A stretch of 32,341 nucleotides of DNA from Actinoplanes oryzae (GTDB lineage: Bacteria > Actinomycetota > Actinomycetes > Mycobacteriales > Micromonosporaceae), in NCBI RefSeq assembly GCF_030757795.1, contig NZ_JAUQWH010000100.1:1-32341 (forward strand), given 5' to 3'. The notes beneath the pieces are model-generated. The model saw nothing but the letters and a program-made list of their open reading frames with translations. It was not told the DNA's origin and did not search any database. A program made the translations under genes and the position numbers. Shown piece after piece: positions 6,355 to 13,888 of the stretch (positions are counted from its first letter, which is position 1; every line of letters begins with the position of its first letter).

Positions 6355-9104
6355 TGCGAGCCGCTGCCATGAATCCGTTTCCGAGGCAGGCCGCGGTCAA
6401 CCTCGAGCTGCCCGCCGGCGAGGTGCCGGGTGCCCTTCCCACGGTCGAGCGGGACGCGATCGCGCGACTGTTGCGGCTGTGCCGCCGCTACCGCGACGAG
6501 ACAGGCTTGTCACCCGGGTCGCGGCAGGGCCGGGCCGTGGCGGTGCACGGCGAGCACGGGTCCGGCAAGACATACGCGCTTCTTGTCGCCCTGGCTGAGG
6601 TCTTCCGTGCCGATGCCCCACGCCGGGCACCGTTCGCGCTTTACGGCCGCGCGGACGCTCCGGATCCCGTCCAGCTGTATCGCAAGCTGTTGCACCGCAG
6701 CACCCGGAGTGAGCTGCAGGACCTCGTGGCGCAGGCATTCGTCTCCTATGCGGCGGAATCCTTCGCCGACGAGCGCGGCCGGCCCATGAGCGCGGACGAC
6801 TGGCACAAGCTGGACGCCACACCCGACGGTGTCCGGACGGCGATCCTGCGCGGCGAGCTCTCCTGGACGAGCGTGGTCTCCCACCAGGAGGAGGACCTGG
6901 CTCGGGTGGAGGGTAGCGGCACGAGCTTCGAGCGGGTCATCCGCGCGTTGTTCGACGCGGAGGCGGCGGACGACGCCCATCGGTGGCTGACCGGGGCGGA
7001 GCTGCCGGCGGCCGCACTCGGCCGGCTCGGCGCCGCCTCGAACATCAACGACCTTCAGCACGTCCGCCTCGCCCTGCACACGCTTGCGGCTCTCGCCCGC
7101 CGGGCCAGGCGCCCGTTCGTCCTCGCCATCGACCAGGCCGAGGTGTTCCTGCTGAACCCGGACGGCCGGCTGGAGCCCGCGCACGTCGGGCTCCTCCGTG
7201 AGCTGCTCGACAAGGTGACGGCGGAGTCCGGTCTGGTCATGGCGGCGATGAACGAGGTCGTGTGGCGCGTACTGCCCCGCGACGTCAAGCAGCGCTGCGG
7301 CCCGTCGGAGATCGCGATGACAGGACTCGATCCCGGTGAGGCACGCGAGCTGCTTCGCGTCTACCTCGGCCACACCGGGCCGGACGACGGCGCCGGTGCC
7401 CGGCCTTTCCTGCCGGATGCCGTACGGAGTCTGCTGGCCCGCTCGGGTGGCAACATCCGCCGGTTCCTCCAAGCCGCCCACGTGGCGTACGCGGCGGCAC
7501 AGCAGCCAGGCCCCATCGCGGCAGCCGACGTCGAGAAGGCCCTGACAGCGGAGGCGACGGCTGTGGCGCCAGGCGAGTCTGCCGTCCGGGTCATGGTCCA
7601 GCGGGTCCTGACCGAGCTGCCGTACGTTGTCCGGCGTGACGACGGGAGCGGGGACTACGAGCTGGCCGACGCCGACGGCACTGTGCTGCGCGTGGGGGTG
7701 CACGGACCGATGTGGACCGGCGGCGAGGCGACGGCGCTGCTCGACAGCCTGTCCGCACGTCAGCCCGGCGAACCCTTGCAGGCGCCGCTCGTGCTGGCCA
7801 TCGCAGGGTACGTCTCGCCGGACGCGGCCGGGCGCCTTTCCCGGGCCGCCGAGGTGCTGGTCGCCACCAGCGAGCTGTTCGAGGAGGACTTCCGTGACCT
7901 GGCTGTCCGCCTTGCCGGATCGCGTGCGGAGAAGGCGCCGGCCGGTCCGCTCAACGATCAGCTCGACCAGGTGCGCGACGAGATCAAGCTGCTGGTCGAC
8001 GCGCGCGAGCGCGACAGCAGCGACCTCACCTTCCGGCTCCAGGCGTTGCTGGCGCAGCAGGAGGAGCACCGCCGCGAGGACCGGCTCCGGACAGCCCGGC
8101 AGGAGTGGGCCGAAGAGCGCCAGAGGGTCGCCGAGGCCGTGTCCGAGGCGCGCAAGTCCCGGGAGAAGACGGAGATGGACGAGGTGCGGGCTCTGCACCT
8201 CGAGGCCCGGCACCGGCGGGAGCGGCGGGCTCAGGCGGCGACCATCTCCGGCCTCCTGGGCGGTTTCGCGGTGTTCCTGACCCTGTCCTTGCAGAGCGGG
8301 ATGTTCGAGAAGCTGTCCTCGGTCGTCGCTTTGATCAGCGTGGTGGCCGGTGGGCTGACCACGGTTCTCACGCAGCTTCGCTCCTTGCGGTACGACGAGC
8401 CGGTCACGGTACCCGACGACCTGGCCCGGCTGGCCAGACGCGCCGCCGAGCACTCGCGCCCGCTCACCGCCCGGCTGGCCGACGCCGACCCGTACCAGCG
8501 TTTCACGGCCGCTTTCGAAGCCGAGCGCGGTCGCCCTCATGCGTCCGCCGAGGCCTTGCTGGACGCCGCGGAGGCCGAGCCGGCCGGCCTGGTCAGGCGT
8601 CAGCTGGTGGCGGCCTGCCTCGCGCGCCGGCCGGAGGGGGCGGCCCAGGTGATGGCACGCGAGCTCGACGCCGCCGCGCGCTCGCTCGCCGTGCAGAAGC
8701 TGGCGGGCCATCCGGAGCTGGACGACGCGTCACCGTTCCGGCGGGCACCCCGCTCCCTCTCGGTACTGGCCGCCCTGCACGGGACGGATCTTCATCGGGA
8801 CGGTGTCATCGGCCGCTTCCTCGTCCAGGCGGGGGAGGGTCCGCTCGTCCGGCCCGGCGACGACCCTCAGCTGATGCTCGCCGCGGCCTTCTTCGCCGAC
8901 GACGAGCGGACCCTGCTCCGGGCGGTCGCGCGGTTGCCGGAGAAAGATCTGCGGCGCACCGCCGACTCTCTCTCACCCCACACCGGGGAGGGCCTGGGCT
9001 CCTGGTACTGGCTCGAGCGGGCGGAGCTCATCGGTGAGCTCTACGTTTTCCTGCGATGGGCACTGTTCCTGATCGGGCGTGGGCTGGATGCCGGTGACAG
9101 CTGA
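6354..9104 (+). CDS. large AAA ATPase with coiled coil and membrane hairpin, unknown function
   Basis: A 916-aa protein starting at ATG 6354 in a TGATG overlap with the previous stop; ATG 6369 is an alternative. The P-loop is GEHGSGKT (66-73) and Walker B is VLAIDQAEVF (256-265, Asp260, Glu263). A sensor-like strand GLVMAAMNE is at 293-301 and an Orc1/Cdc6- or STAND-like lid SGGNIRRFLQAA is at 364-375. Residues 405-520 form an alpha/beta region I cannot assign. A strongly charged helix about 533-627 should be a coiled coil. Two hydrophobic stretches (about 629-647 and 654-674) would make a membrane hairpin. The C-terminal 240 residues look helical and soluble. The order nucleotide switch, coiled coil, membrane hairpin recalls membrane-acting defence NTPases, but no known family is recognised. 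Confidence 0.8.
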   Translation: MRAAAMNPFPRQAAVNLELPAGEVPGALPTVERDAIARLLRLCRRYRDETGLSPGSRQGRAVAVHGEHGSGKTYALLVALAEVFRADAPRRAPFALYGRADAPDPVQLYRKLLHRSTRSELQDLVAQAFVSYAAESFADERGRPMSADDWHKLDATPDGVRTAILRGELSWTSVVSHQEEDLARVEGSGTSFERVIRALFDAEAADDAHRWLTGAELPAAALGRLGAASNINDLQHVRLALHTLAALARRARRPFVLAIDQAEVFLLNPDGRLEPAHVGLLRELLDKVTAESGLVMAAMNEVVWRVLPRDVKQRCGPSEIAMTGLDPGEARELLRVYLGHTGPDDGAGARPFLPDAVRSLLARSGGNIRRFLQAAHVAYAAAQQPGPIAAADVEKALTAEATAVAPGESAVRVMVQRVLTELPYVVRRDDGSGDYELADADGTVLRVGVHGPMWTGGEATALLDSLSARQPGEPLQAPLVLAIAGYVSPDAAGRLSRAAEVLVATSELFEEDFRDLAVRLAGSRAEKAPAGPLNDQLDQVRDEIKLLVDARERDSSDLTFRLQALLAQQEEHRREDRLRTARQEWAEERQRVAEAVSEARKSREKTEMDEVRALHLEARHRRERRAQAATISGLLGGFAVFLTLSLQSGMFEKLSSVVALISVVAGGLTTVLTQLRSLRYDEPVTVPDDLARLARRAAEHSRPLTARLADADPYQRFTAAFEAERGRPHASAEALLDAAEAEPAGLVRRQLVAACLARRPEGAAQVMARELDAAARSLAVQKLAGHPELDDASPFRRAPRSLSVLAALHGTDLHRDGVIGRFLVQAGEGPLVRPGDDPQLMLAAAFFADDERTLLRAVARLPEKDLRRTADSLSPHTGEGLGSWYWLERAELIGELYVFLRWALFLIGRGLDAGDS

Positions 9105-9127
9105 TCCTCCTGCCGGTCGACGCCTGC

Positions 9128-9979
9128 TCATTGCTGCCAGGGCTTGAGCTTCTCCGGGTTGCGCACCGCCCACATGCGCCGGATCCGGCCGCCGTCCACC
9201 TCGAACGCCATGACCGTGATCACCACGCCGTCCCGCCGCGCCAGCAGCCCGGGCCGCCCGTTGACGGTGCTCTCCTCGAGCGTCATCTCCGGGACCTGGT
9301 CGAGGATGCCGGCGGCGTAGCGGGCGATCGCCGCGGCCCCCACGACCGGGCCGGACGCGGTCGGCACCAGCCCGCCCCCGTCGGCGCTCGCGACGGCCCC
9401 CGGATCGAGCAGGCCCACCAGTGCCTCGATGTCCTGCCGCTCCCACGCGCGCCGGAACTCCCGGACGACGAGAGCCTGCCGTGCCACCGGGGTGACGGGC
9501 CGCTCGGAGCGCAGCCGCCGGCGGGCCGAGGAGGCGAGCTGCCGGCACGCCCCCGCCGACCGCCCGACCACCGCCCCCACCTCCGCGAAGGAGTAGCGGA
9601 ACACGTCGTGCAGCACGAACGCCACCCGCTCGGCGGGCGTCATCGCCTCCAGCACCACCAGGAACGCCATGCTGACCGACTCGTCGAGCGTCACCCGGTC
9701 CGCCGGGTCGCCGTCCGCGGGCACCGGCTCCGGCAGCCACTCGCCCACGTAGCGCTCCCGCCGCACGCGCGCGGAGCCGAGCACGTCCAGGCAGATCCGC
9801 CCGGCCACGGTCATCAGCCAGCCTCCGGGCGACGCGACGGCCGCCCGGCGCTCCGGCGGCATGGCGTACCACCGCGCGTACGTCTCCTGCACGACGTCCT
9901 CGGCCTCGGCCAGCGACCCGAGCAGCCGGTAGCCCAGGTCCAGCAGCTGCCGCCGCTCCCGCAGCACGGTCTCCTCCAC
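9128..9979 (-). CDS. ECF41-family RNA polymerase sigma factor (SigJ-like) with SnoaL-like C-terminal domain
   Basis: A 283-aa sigma-70 family protein. Region 2 covers about 8-75 (AEDVVQETYARW, GGWLMTVAGRICLDVL) and region 4 about 103-160 (MTPAERVAFVLHDVF, then a helix-turn-helix through AGACRQLASSARRRL). The rest is a SnoaL/NTF2-like domain. Three hallmarks of ECF41 are present: WLPEP (81-85) in the linker, DGGG (200-203) and NPEKL (274-278). In that group the C-terminal domain replaces a separate anti-sigma factor and tunes activity. The start is GTG at 9979 with a GGGAAGGGGG site upstream. The gene diverges from a CMD-family gene, the usual ECF41 partner and probable target, and converges on the ATPase operon with a 23-nt gap. 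Confidence 0.93.
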   Translation of the reverse strand: MEETVLRERRQLLDLGYRLLGSLAEAEDVVQETYARWYAMPPERRAAVASPGGWLMTVAGRICLDVLGSARVRRERYVGEWLPEPVPADGDPADRVTLDESVSMAFLVVLEAMTPAERVAFVLHDVFRYSFAEVGAVVGRSAGACRQLASSARRRLRSERPVTPVARQALVVREFRRAWERQDIEALVGLLDPGAVASADGGGLVPTASGPVVGAAAIARYAAGILDQVPEMTLEESTVNGRPGLLARRDGVVITVMAFEVDGGRIRRMWAVRNPEKLKPWQQ

Positions 9980-10001
9980 GAGGGCACCCCCTTCCCCTGT
10001 A

Positions 10002-10057
10002 CGACGACGCAGCGCACCGGAACGTCAGCCCTCACATCCTCCGGGGCTGCGTCGTCG
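10002..10057. promoter_or_regulatory. 12-bp inverted repeat, probable mirrored ECF41 promoters
   Basis: CGACGACGCAGC (10002-10013) and its exact reverse complement GCTGCGTCGTCG (10046-10057) flank a 32-nt spacer between the divergent sigma factor and CMD genes. On each strand the outward-reading arm carries CGTCGTC, containing the CGTC core known for ECF41 -10 elements. On the plus strand it ends 7 nt before the ATG at 10065, so that mRNA could be leaderless. On the minus strand it ends 22 nt before the GTG at 9979, leaving room for the ribosome-binding site. I cannot place a convincing TGTCA-type -35 at the usual 16-nt spacing. Confidence 0.5.
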
Positions 10058-10064
10058 GACCGGC

Positions 10065-10550
10065 ATGACTGATCTCACCTCGCGCCTCCCCGATCCCGCC
10101 ACCGTCCTCCCCGGCATCATGAGCCTCGCCGCCGCCATGGCCGACGTCACGGAGAACGGCACGATCCCGCCCGCCACCGTCCATCTCGTACAGTTGCGCG
10201 CCGGGCAGCTCGTCGGCAGCACGTATCACACCGTGCGCCAGACCGGCCTGCTCCGCGACCTGGGGGAGAAGGAGGATCGGATCACCGCCGTGTCCTCCTG
10301 GCGCGACGCCCCCTGGTTCACCGGCGCCGAGCGCGTCGCCCTCGAACTCGTCGAAGCGGTTCTCAGCCCGGACCCGGCCGTCTCCGACGACCTCTTCGCC
10401 GCCGCCCAGGAGCACTACGACGACCGGGCCCTGTGGACATTGACTCTGGTGATCGCGCAGATGTGCTACTTCGTACCGGTCGCGCTCATCGCCCGCCCCA
10501 TCCCCGGCGAGCCGTTCGGCCGCAACTATCGGACGGCAGCCGGCGCGTAG
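10065..10550 (+). CDS. carboxymuconolactone decarboxylase/AhpD-like protein lacking the CxxC motif
   Basis: A 161-aa protein of the CMD/AhpD fold. The normal family pattern around the active site (RxSQxNGCxxCxxxH) appears as RAGQLVGSTYHTVRQTG (45-61), so the two cysteines are Ser52 and His55. The later family features are kept: SSWRDAPWFTGAERVALELVEAV (77-99) and a helix ending near 145. Members of this kind are the standard neighbours and targets of ECF41 sigma factors, and this gene diverges from one. Without CxxC a peroxidase or disulfide-reductase role is unlikely, and the function is unknown. The start is ATG 10065, 7 nt after the CGTCGTCG arm. Confidence 0.85.
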   Translation: MTDLTSRLPDPATVLPGIMSLAAAMADVTENGTIPPATVHLVQLRAGQLVGSTYHTVRQTGLLRDLGEKEDRITAVSSWRDAPWFTGAERVALELVEAVLSPDPAVSDDLFAAAQEHYDDRALWTLTLVIAQMCYFVPVALIARPIPGEPFGRNYRTAAGA

Positions 10551-10611
10551 GGCGTACGCGACCCTGGCTCTCGCGCTCCTTCTCGTCGCGGGTTCTGTCG
10601 GTGGGTGCCGC

Positions 10612-10617
10612 TAGGGT
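10612..10617 (+). promoter_or_regulatory. leaderless-type -10 element TAGGGT
   Basis: TAGGGT ends 7 nt before the GTG at 10625, the geometry expected for a transcript that begins at the start codon. There is no ribosome-binding sequence before this GTG. The placement therefore also supports the choice of start. Confidence 0.55.
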
Positions 10618-10624
10618 GCGGCCC

Positions 10625-11728
10625 GTGAAGCTGACCTTCGAGCAGGCCGCCGCCCTGCGCATGCACAGCCTGATGCTGACCCCCGGCAAGCCGGCCGGTG
10701 TCCCCGGCGTCGTCGAGTGGTTCGGCGCGGTCCAGGCGCACGACGTGGGTCAGGCGGCGTGGGCCCTCGGCATCCGGGTGCCCGGGTCCACGGAGGAGGG
10801 CGTGCAGGCGGAGCTGGAGCGGGGCGAGGTGGTGCGCACCTGGGCCTTCCGGGGGAGCAGCCAGGTCGTTCCCGCCGCGGACGCGCGCTGGATGCTGCGG
10901 CTGACCGGGGTGCGGGCGCTGACCGGCTCGCGCCGCCCGGAGAAGCTCGGCGTGGACCAGCCCGAGGGCCGCAGCGTGCTCGACGCGCTTCCGGCAATGC
11001 TGCGGGGCAGGCGCCTGACCGTGCCGGAGATCCAGGAGGAGCTGCCGGTCGCGCATCCCGGCCTCGCCGACCTGCTGTGGTACGCGGGCCTGCAAGGCGT
11101 CGTCTGCCTGGCTCCCCAGACGTCGGGCAAGCACCGGTACATGCTGCTCGACGAGCTGGCCACCACGCCGGTCCGCGACCCGGGGCGGGAGGAGGCGCTG
11201 GCGCTCGTGGCGGTCCGCTACTTCCGGTCGCACGGGCCGGCGTCCCGCGCCGACCTCGCGCGCTGGACGGGCCTGACCGTGGCGGACGCCAAGCAGGCGA
11301 TCGCCGCGGCGGGCGATCAGCTCAGCACCGTGACGGTCGGCGACACCGAGATGTACGCCTGCCCCGACCTCCTCGCCCTCGATCCCGCCGTCGCGGCCGG
11401 CGCGTGGGCCGCCGTCCCCGGCCTCGACGAGTGCGTGACCGCGTTCCACGGCGCCCCGCTGCTCATCGACCCCACCTGGGCCGTGCTGTTCTCGGCCCCG
11501 ACCAGCGGTGTCCGCCCCGGGCTGCTGGTGCACGGCGGGCGCGTCATGGGCACCTGGAAGCGGGTGCGCCGGGGCGCCACGATGACCTTCGACGTGCAAC
11601 TGCTCGAGGAGCTGGGCCCGGCCGGGCAGGAGGGGGCCGAGGCCGCCCTCGCCCGCGTCGCCGCCTTCCACTCCGCGACGCCCCGCGTCCGCTGGTCCCG
11701 CATGCAGTTCTGGACCAAGGGACACTGA
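10625..11728 (+). CDS. winged-helix DNA-binding protein, AlkZ/YcaQ-like DNA glycosylase family (HTH_42)
   Basis: A 367-aa protein of the HTH_42 family, which includes the interstrand-crosslink glycosylases AlkZ and YcaQ/AlkX. Family features are the N-terminal GAVQAHDVGQAAWALGIR (34-51), TWAFRGSSQVVPAADARWML (72-91), a winged-helix segment in the middle (AVRYFRSHGPASRADLARWTGL), and the C-terminal WSRMQFWTKGH. Active AlkZ-type enzymes use a QxQ motif here; this protein has Gln37-Ala-His39. The usual RGTxH is RGSSQ. Base-excision activity is therefore uncertain. The start is GTG 10625, judged from the family N-terminus and the leaderless -10. It converges on the DUF574 gene with one base between stops. 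Proteins of this family can confer self-resistance to DNA-alkylating antibiotics, but no biosynthetic cluster is visible. Confidence 0.8.
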   Translation: MKLTFEQAAALRMHSLMLTPGKPAGVPGVVEWFGAVQAHDVGQAAWALGIRVPGSTEEGVQAELERGEVVRTWAFRGSSQVVPAADARWMLRLTGVRALTGSRRPEKLGVDQPEGRSVLDALPAMLRGRRLTVPEIQEELPVAHPGLADLLWYAGLQGVVCLAPQTSGKHRYMLLDELATTPVRDPGREEALALVAVRYFRSHGPASRADLARWTGLTVADAKQAIAAAGDQLSTVTVGDTEMYACPDLLALDPAVAAGAWAAVPGLDECVTAFHGAPLLIDPTWAVLFSAPTSGVRPGLLVHGGRVMGTWKRVRRGATMTFDVQLLEELGPAGQEGAEAALARVAAFHSATPRVRWSRMQFWTKGH

Positions 11729-11729
11729 C

Positions 11730-12473
11730 CTATGCCGCGTCGCGGGCGCGCTTGCGGCCCACGCCCACCAGGTTGTCCAGCGGCCGCTCCGCCTCGGTGT
11801 CCGGGCGCCAGCGGGTCACGTCCACCAGGCCCGGCTCGATCAGCTCGAGGCCGTCGAAGTAGGCGCGGATCTCGGCGGGACTGCGCATCGCGTACGGCGG
11901 GTGGGCCGTCTCGTTCCAGATCCGCATCACGTCGTTGAGCTCGGCGTTGGTGTCGGCGCCGTCCACCACGACCAGGTAGCTCCCCGGCGCCGTCGCGGCC
12001 ATGAGGCGCTGGGCGGCCGCCCGGGCCTCGGCGGCGCCGGGCAGATGTGCGAGGACGCCGGAGAGGATCACCGCGACGGGCCGCGCCAGATCGAGTGTCC
12101 GGCCGGCCGCCTCGACGATCGTTGCGGTGTCGCGGACGTCGGCCAGCACGAACGGCACCTCGCCCAGCAGTGCCCGCGCCTGGTCCCGCACGTGCGGATC
12201 GATGTCCACGTAGACGACGCGGGACGCGGGCGCCAGCTCGTGCGTGTTGCCGGCGGTCGGCAGCCCGGAGCCGACGTCCAGGAACTGCCGGACGCCGGCC
12301 TCTCCCTCCAGGTGGCGCACGACTCGCCCGAGCACGGCACGGTCGGCGCGGGCGATGTCCACGATCACGGGGAACGCCTTGGCGATCTCGTCGCCCAGGG
12401 CCCGATCGGCGGGCAGATTGTCGGTGCCGCCGAGCCAGTAGTTCCAGACGCGCGCGGTGTGCGGAACGGTCAT
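11730..12473 (-). CDS. DUF574-family SAM-dependent methyltransferase-like protein
   Basis: A 247-aa member of the actinobacterial DUF574 (PF04672) group. It opens with the typical TARVWNYWLGGTDNLPADRALG (6-27), followed by motif I FLDVGSGLPTAGNTHE, the acidic strand VVYVDIDPHVRDQAR, and LADVRD. Streptomycetes and relatives carry many copies of this family; no substrate is known. It is slightly short for the family (about 260-280 aa). ATG at 12473 follows a 14-bp palindrome and lacks a strong ribosome-binding site. Confidence 0.85.
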   Translation of the reverse strand: MTVPHTARVWNYWLGGTDNLPADRALGDEIAKAFPVIVDIARADRAVLGRVVRHLEGEAGVRQFLDVGSGLPTAGNTHELAPASRVVYVDIDPHVRDQARALLGEVPFVLADVRDTATIVEAAGRTLDLARPVAVILSGVLAHLPGAAEARAAAQRLMAATAPGSYLVVVDGADTNAELNDVMRIWNETAHPPYAMRSPAEIRAYFDGLELIEPGLVDVTRWRPDTEAERPLDNLVGVGRKRARDAA

Positions 12474-12479
12474 GTCTGA

Positions 12480-12493
12480 AGGGCGTACGCCCT
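12480..12493. promoter_or_regulatory. 14-bp perfect palindrome before the DUF574 gene
   Basis: AGGGCGTACGCCCT reads the same on both strands and ends 6 nt before the ATG of the minus-strand methyltransferase. It could be an operator or a hairpin masking translation initiation. GC-rich palindromes of this size also arise by chance in such DNA. Confidence 0.3.
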
Positions 12494-12551
12494 CCCGGCC
12501 GGCAAGGGAAGACGCCGTGCGCGACCCGTCAAATTCCGCCCGCCGGAGAGC

Positions 12552-13055
12552 CTATGCGGCTCCCGGACCCTGCTCCAGCGCCGCCCGCATCGTCGCCACG
12601 CACTCGTTGCGGGCCCGGTCGACGCGTTCGCGGCCGTAGTGCTCCTCGAGGTTCATCTGCGCGTCGGTGGTGCGGACCGGCTTCTGCCAGGCGGCCTTCA
12701 TCTGGGCGCCGACCTCGGCCTTGGCCTCGTTCGCCAGCTGCCGGTACGCGGCGGCGACCGCGGGCGCCTCGATGTCGAGCAGCGCCTGGTGGAAGGCGAG
12801 CCGCGAATAGATGCGGCTGACCTCCTCGGTGAGCTGCTGGCGGCCCTCCAGCGTGCCCGGCCGCCGCCGGATCCGGTACGGCATCTCCGCGTAGTCCTCG
12901 ATGACGCTCAGCGCCTCGCCGAACGCGAGGGCCCGGCGCTCCCGGCGGGCGGCGCGCCTGTTCAACGCGTACGTGAGCAGGGCGACGAGCGCGGCGCCGA
13001 AGATCGCGATGACCGGTGCGAGCACCGCCGTCGTCTGCGCGGCCGTCCAGTTCAT
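12552..13055 (-). CDS. small single-TM membrane protein paired with a CD-NTase-like gene
   Basis: A 167-aa protein with one clear N-terminal membrane segment (about 9-32), a basic stop-transfer sequence (NRRAARRERR, 32-41), then a helical cytosolic part to the end. No enzymatic motif is seen and no family is recognised. It starts 21 nt after the stop of the nucleotidyltransferase gene and runs in the same direction, so the two form a bicistronic unit. By analogy with CBASS loci, where a nucleotide synthase is followed by a membrane effector, it could be the effector. SLATT-type effectors usually have two TM helices, whereas this has one. Confidence 0.7.
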   Translation of the reverse strand: MNWTAAQTTAVLAPVIAIFGAALVALLTYALNRRAARRERRALAFGEALSVIEDYAEMPYRIRRRPGTLEGRQQLTEEVSRIYSRLAFHQALLDIEAPAVAAAYRQLANEAKAEVGAQMKAAWQKPVRTTDAQMNLEEHYGRERVDRARNECVATMRAALEQGPGAA

Positions 13056-13076
13056 GTGCGGTTACCGCCCGGGACG

Positions 13077-13826
13077 TCAGACCTCGTGAAGGACGTCGAT
13101 GATTCTGGCAGCCGTCGCGGGTGTCCACTGATCCGGCCCCGGCCCGAAGATGCGGTTGATGCCGTTCTGGCAGAGCAGCCCCGCGAAGGCCGGCGGATCC
13201 TCGCGGTGGCACCATTGCAGCCACGCCAGCGGCGACCCGGTCCGGTAGACGTGATCGGGCACAGTGAACAGCAGGCATTCGAGCAAGTAGGACGGTGCGT
13301 CGACCAGCCCGGCCGCCGTCCGCGCTCGCTTGGCCGCCCGGACGGCCTGCTTGAAGCGCCCGCCCGTACGCGCGTCCTTGGCATTGCCCCGGACCCGGTG
13401 CTGCTTCGGGAAGTTGACGATCGGCCGCCCCTCGAGGTCCCGGAAGAAGACGCCACCCGGCCCGTGCTCGACCGCCACCAGGACGTCGACCATCTCCCCG
13501 AAGAGCGACCCCGGATCGTCGACGTTGAGGCACCGCCGCCCCATCCGCACGACGTGCGACTCGCCGAGGGTGGCGAGCACGTCGTCCCGGAACTCCTCCC
13601 ACCCGTAACCGTCGCCGACCCCGGCCGCGGTCAGCATGAGCACGAGATCGATGTCACTGCCCTGCTCGACGGCTGTCCCGTTCACCCGCGACCCCTGGGC
13701 GAAAATCTCGATCGGCAGCTCCGCCAGCCGCCCGAGCGACCTCCGCAGCTCGCCCTCGGCCCACGCCACGAGGAAGGCGTCGTCCCCGCCGGCCACCTCC
13801 GGCAGCCGGAGCATCGCGGCAGTCAT
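13077..13826 (-). CDS. CD-NTase/OAS-like nucleotidyltransferase
   Basis: A 249-aa polymerase-beta-type nucleotidyltransferase. The catalytic signature GSRVNGTAVEQGSDIDLVL (45-63) has the GS pair followed by Asp58 and Asp60. The third acidic residue is probably Asp114 in EMVDVLVAVE (111-120). The next stretch, IVNFPKQHRVRGNAKDARTGGRFKQAVRAAKR, has the Pro-Lys-His and TGGRFK arrangement of bacterial second-messenger synthases (CD-NTase/SMODS group). The C-terminal SYLLECLLFTVPDHV is also typical of that type. It is shorter than most CD-NTases (about 300-400 aa). The start is ATG 13826, 6 nt after a CATAAT -10 box. It is followed by a membrane protein gene, but no HORMA, TRIP13 or E1/E2-like genes are present. 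A nucleotide-adding enzyme of another kind (antibiotic or tRNA) is possible but fits less well. Confidence 0.75.
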   Translation of the reverse strand: MTAAMLRLPEVAGGDDAFLVAWAEGELRRSLGRLAELPIEIFAQGSRVNGTAVEQGSDIDLVLMLTAAGVGDGYGWEEFRDDVLATLGESHVVRMGRRCLNVDDPGSLFGEMVDVLVAVEHGPGGVFFRDLEGRPIVNFPKQHRVRGNAKDARTGGRFKQAVRAAKRARTAAGLVDAPSYLLECLLFTVPDHVYRTGSPLAWLQWCHREDPPAFAGLLCQNGINRIFGPGPDQWTPATAARIIDVLHEV

Positions 13827-13832
13827 GCTCCC

Positions 13833-13838
13833 ATTATG
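13833..13838 (-). promoter_or_regulatory. leaderless-type -10 element CATAAT
   Basis: On the minus strand CATAAT lies 6 nt before the ATG at 13826. This AT-rich hexamer is one base from the TATAAT consensus and stands out in a GC-rich region. It supports ATG 13826 over the downstream ATG at 13814 and implies that the nucleotidyltransferase pair has its own promoter. Confidence 0.6.
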
Positions 13839-13888
13839 CGCCGCCCCGAGCCCCCGGCCAGGCCGGCCGAGGGCGCGGCCGGAGCCCG

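Noticed and set aside
9105..9127. Terminator between the ATPase operon and the sigma factor gene
   Set aside because: The 23-nt convergent gap has no stem of useful length.
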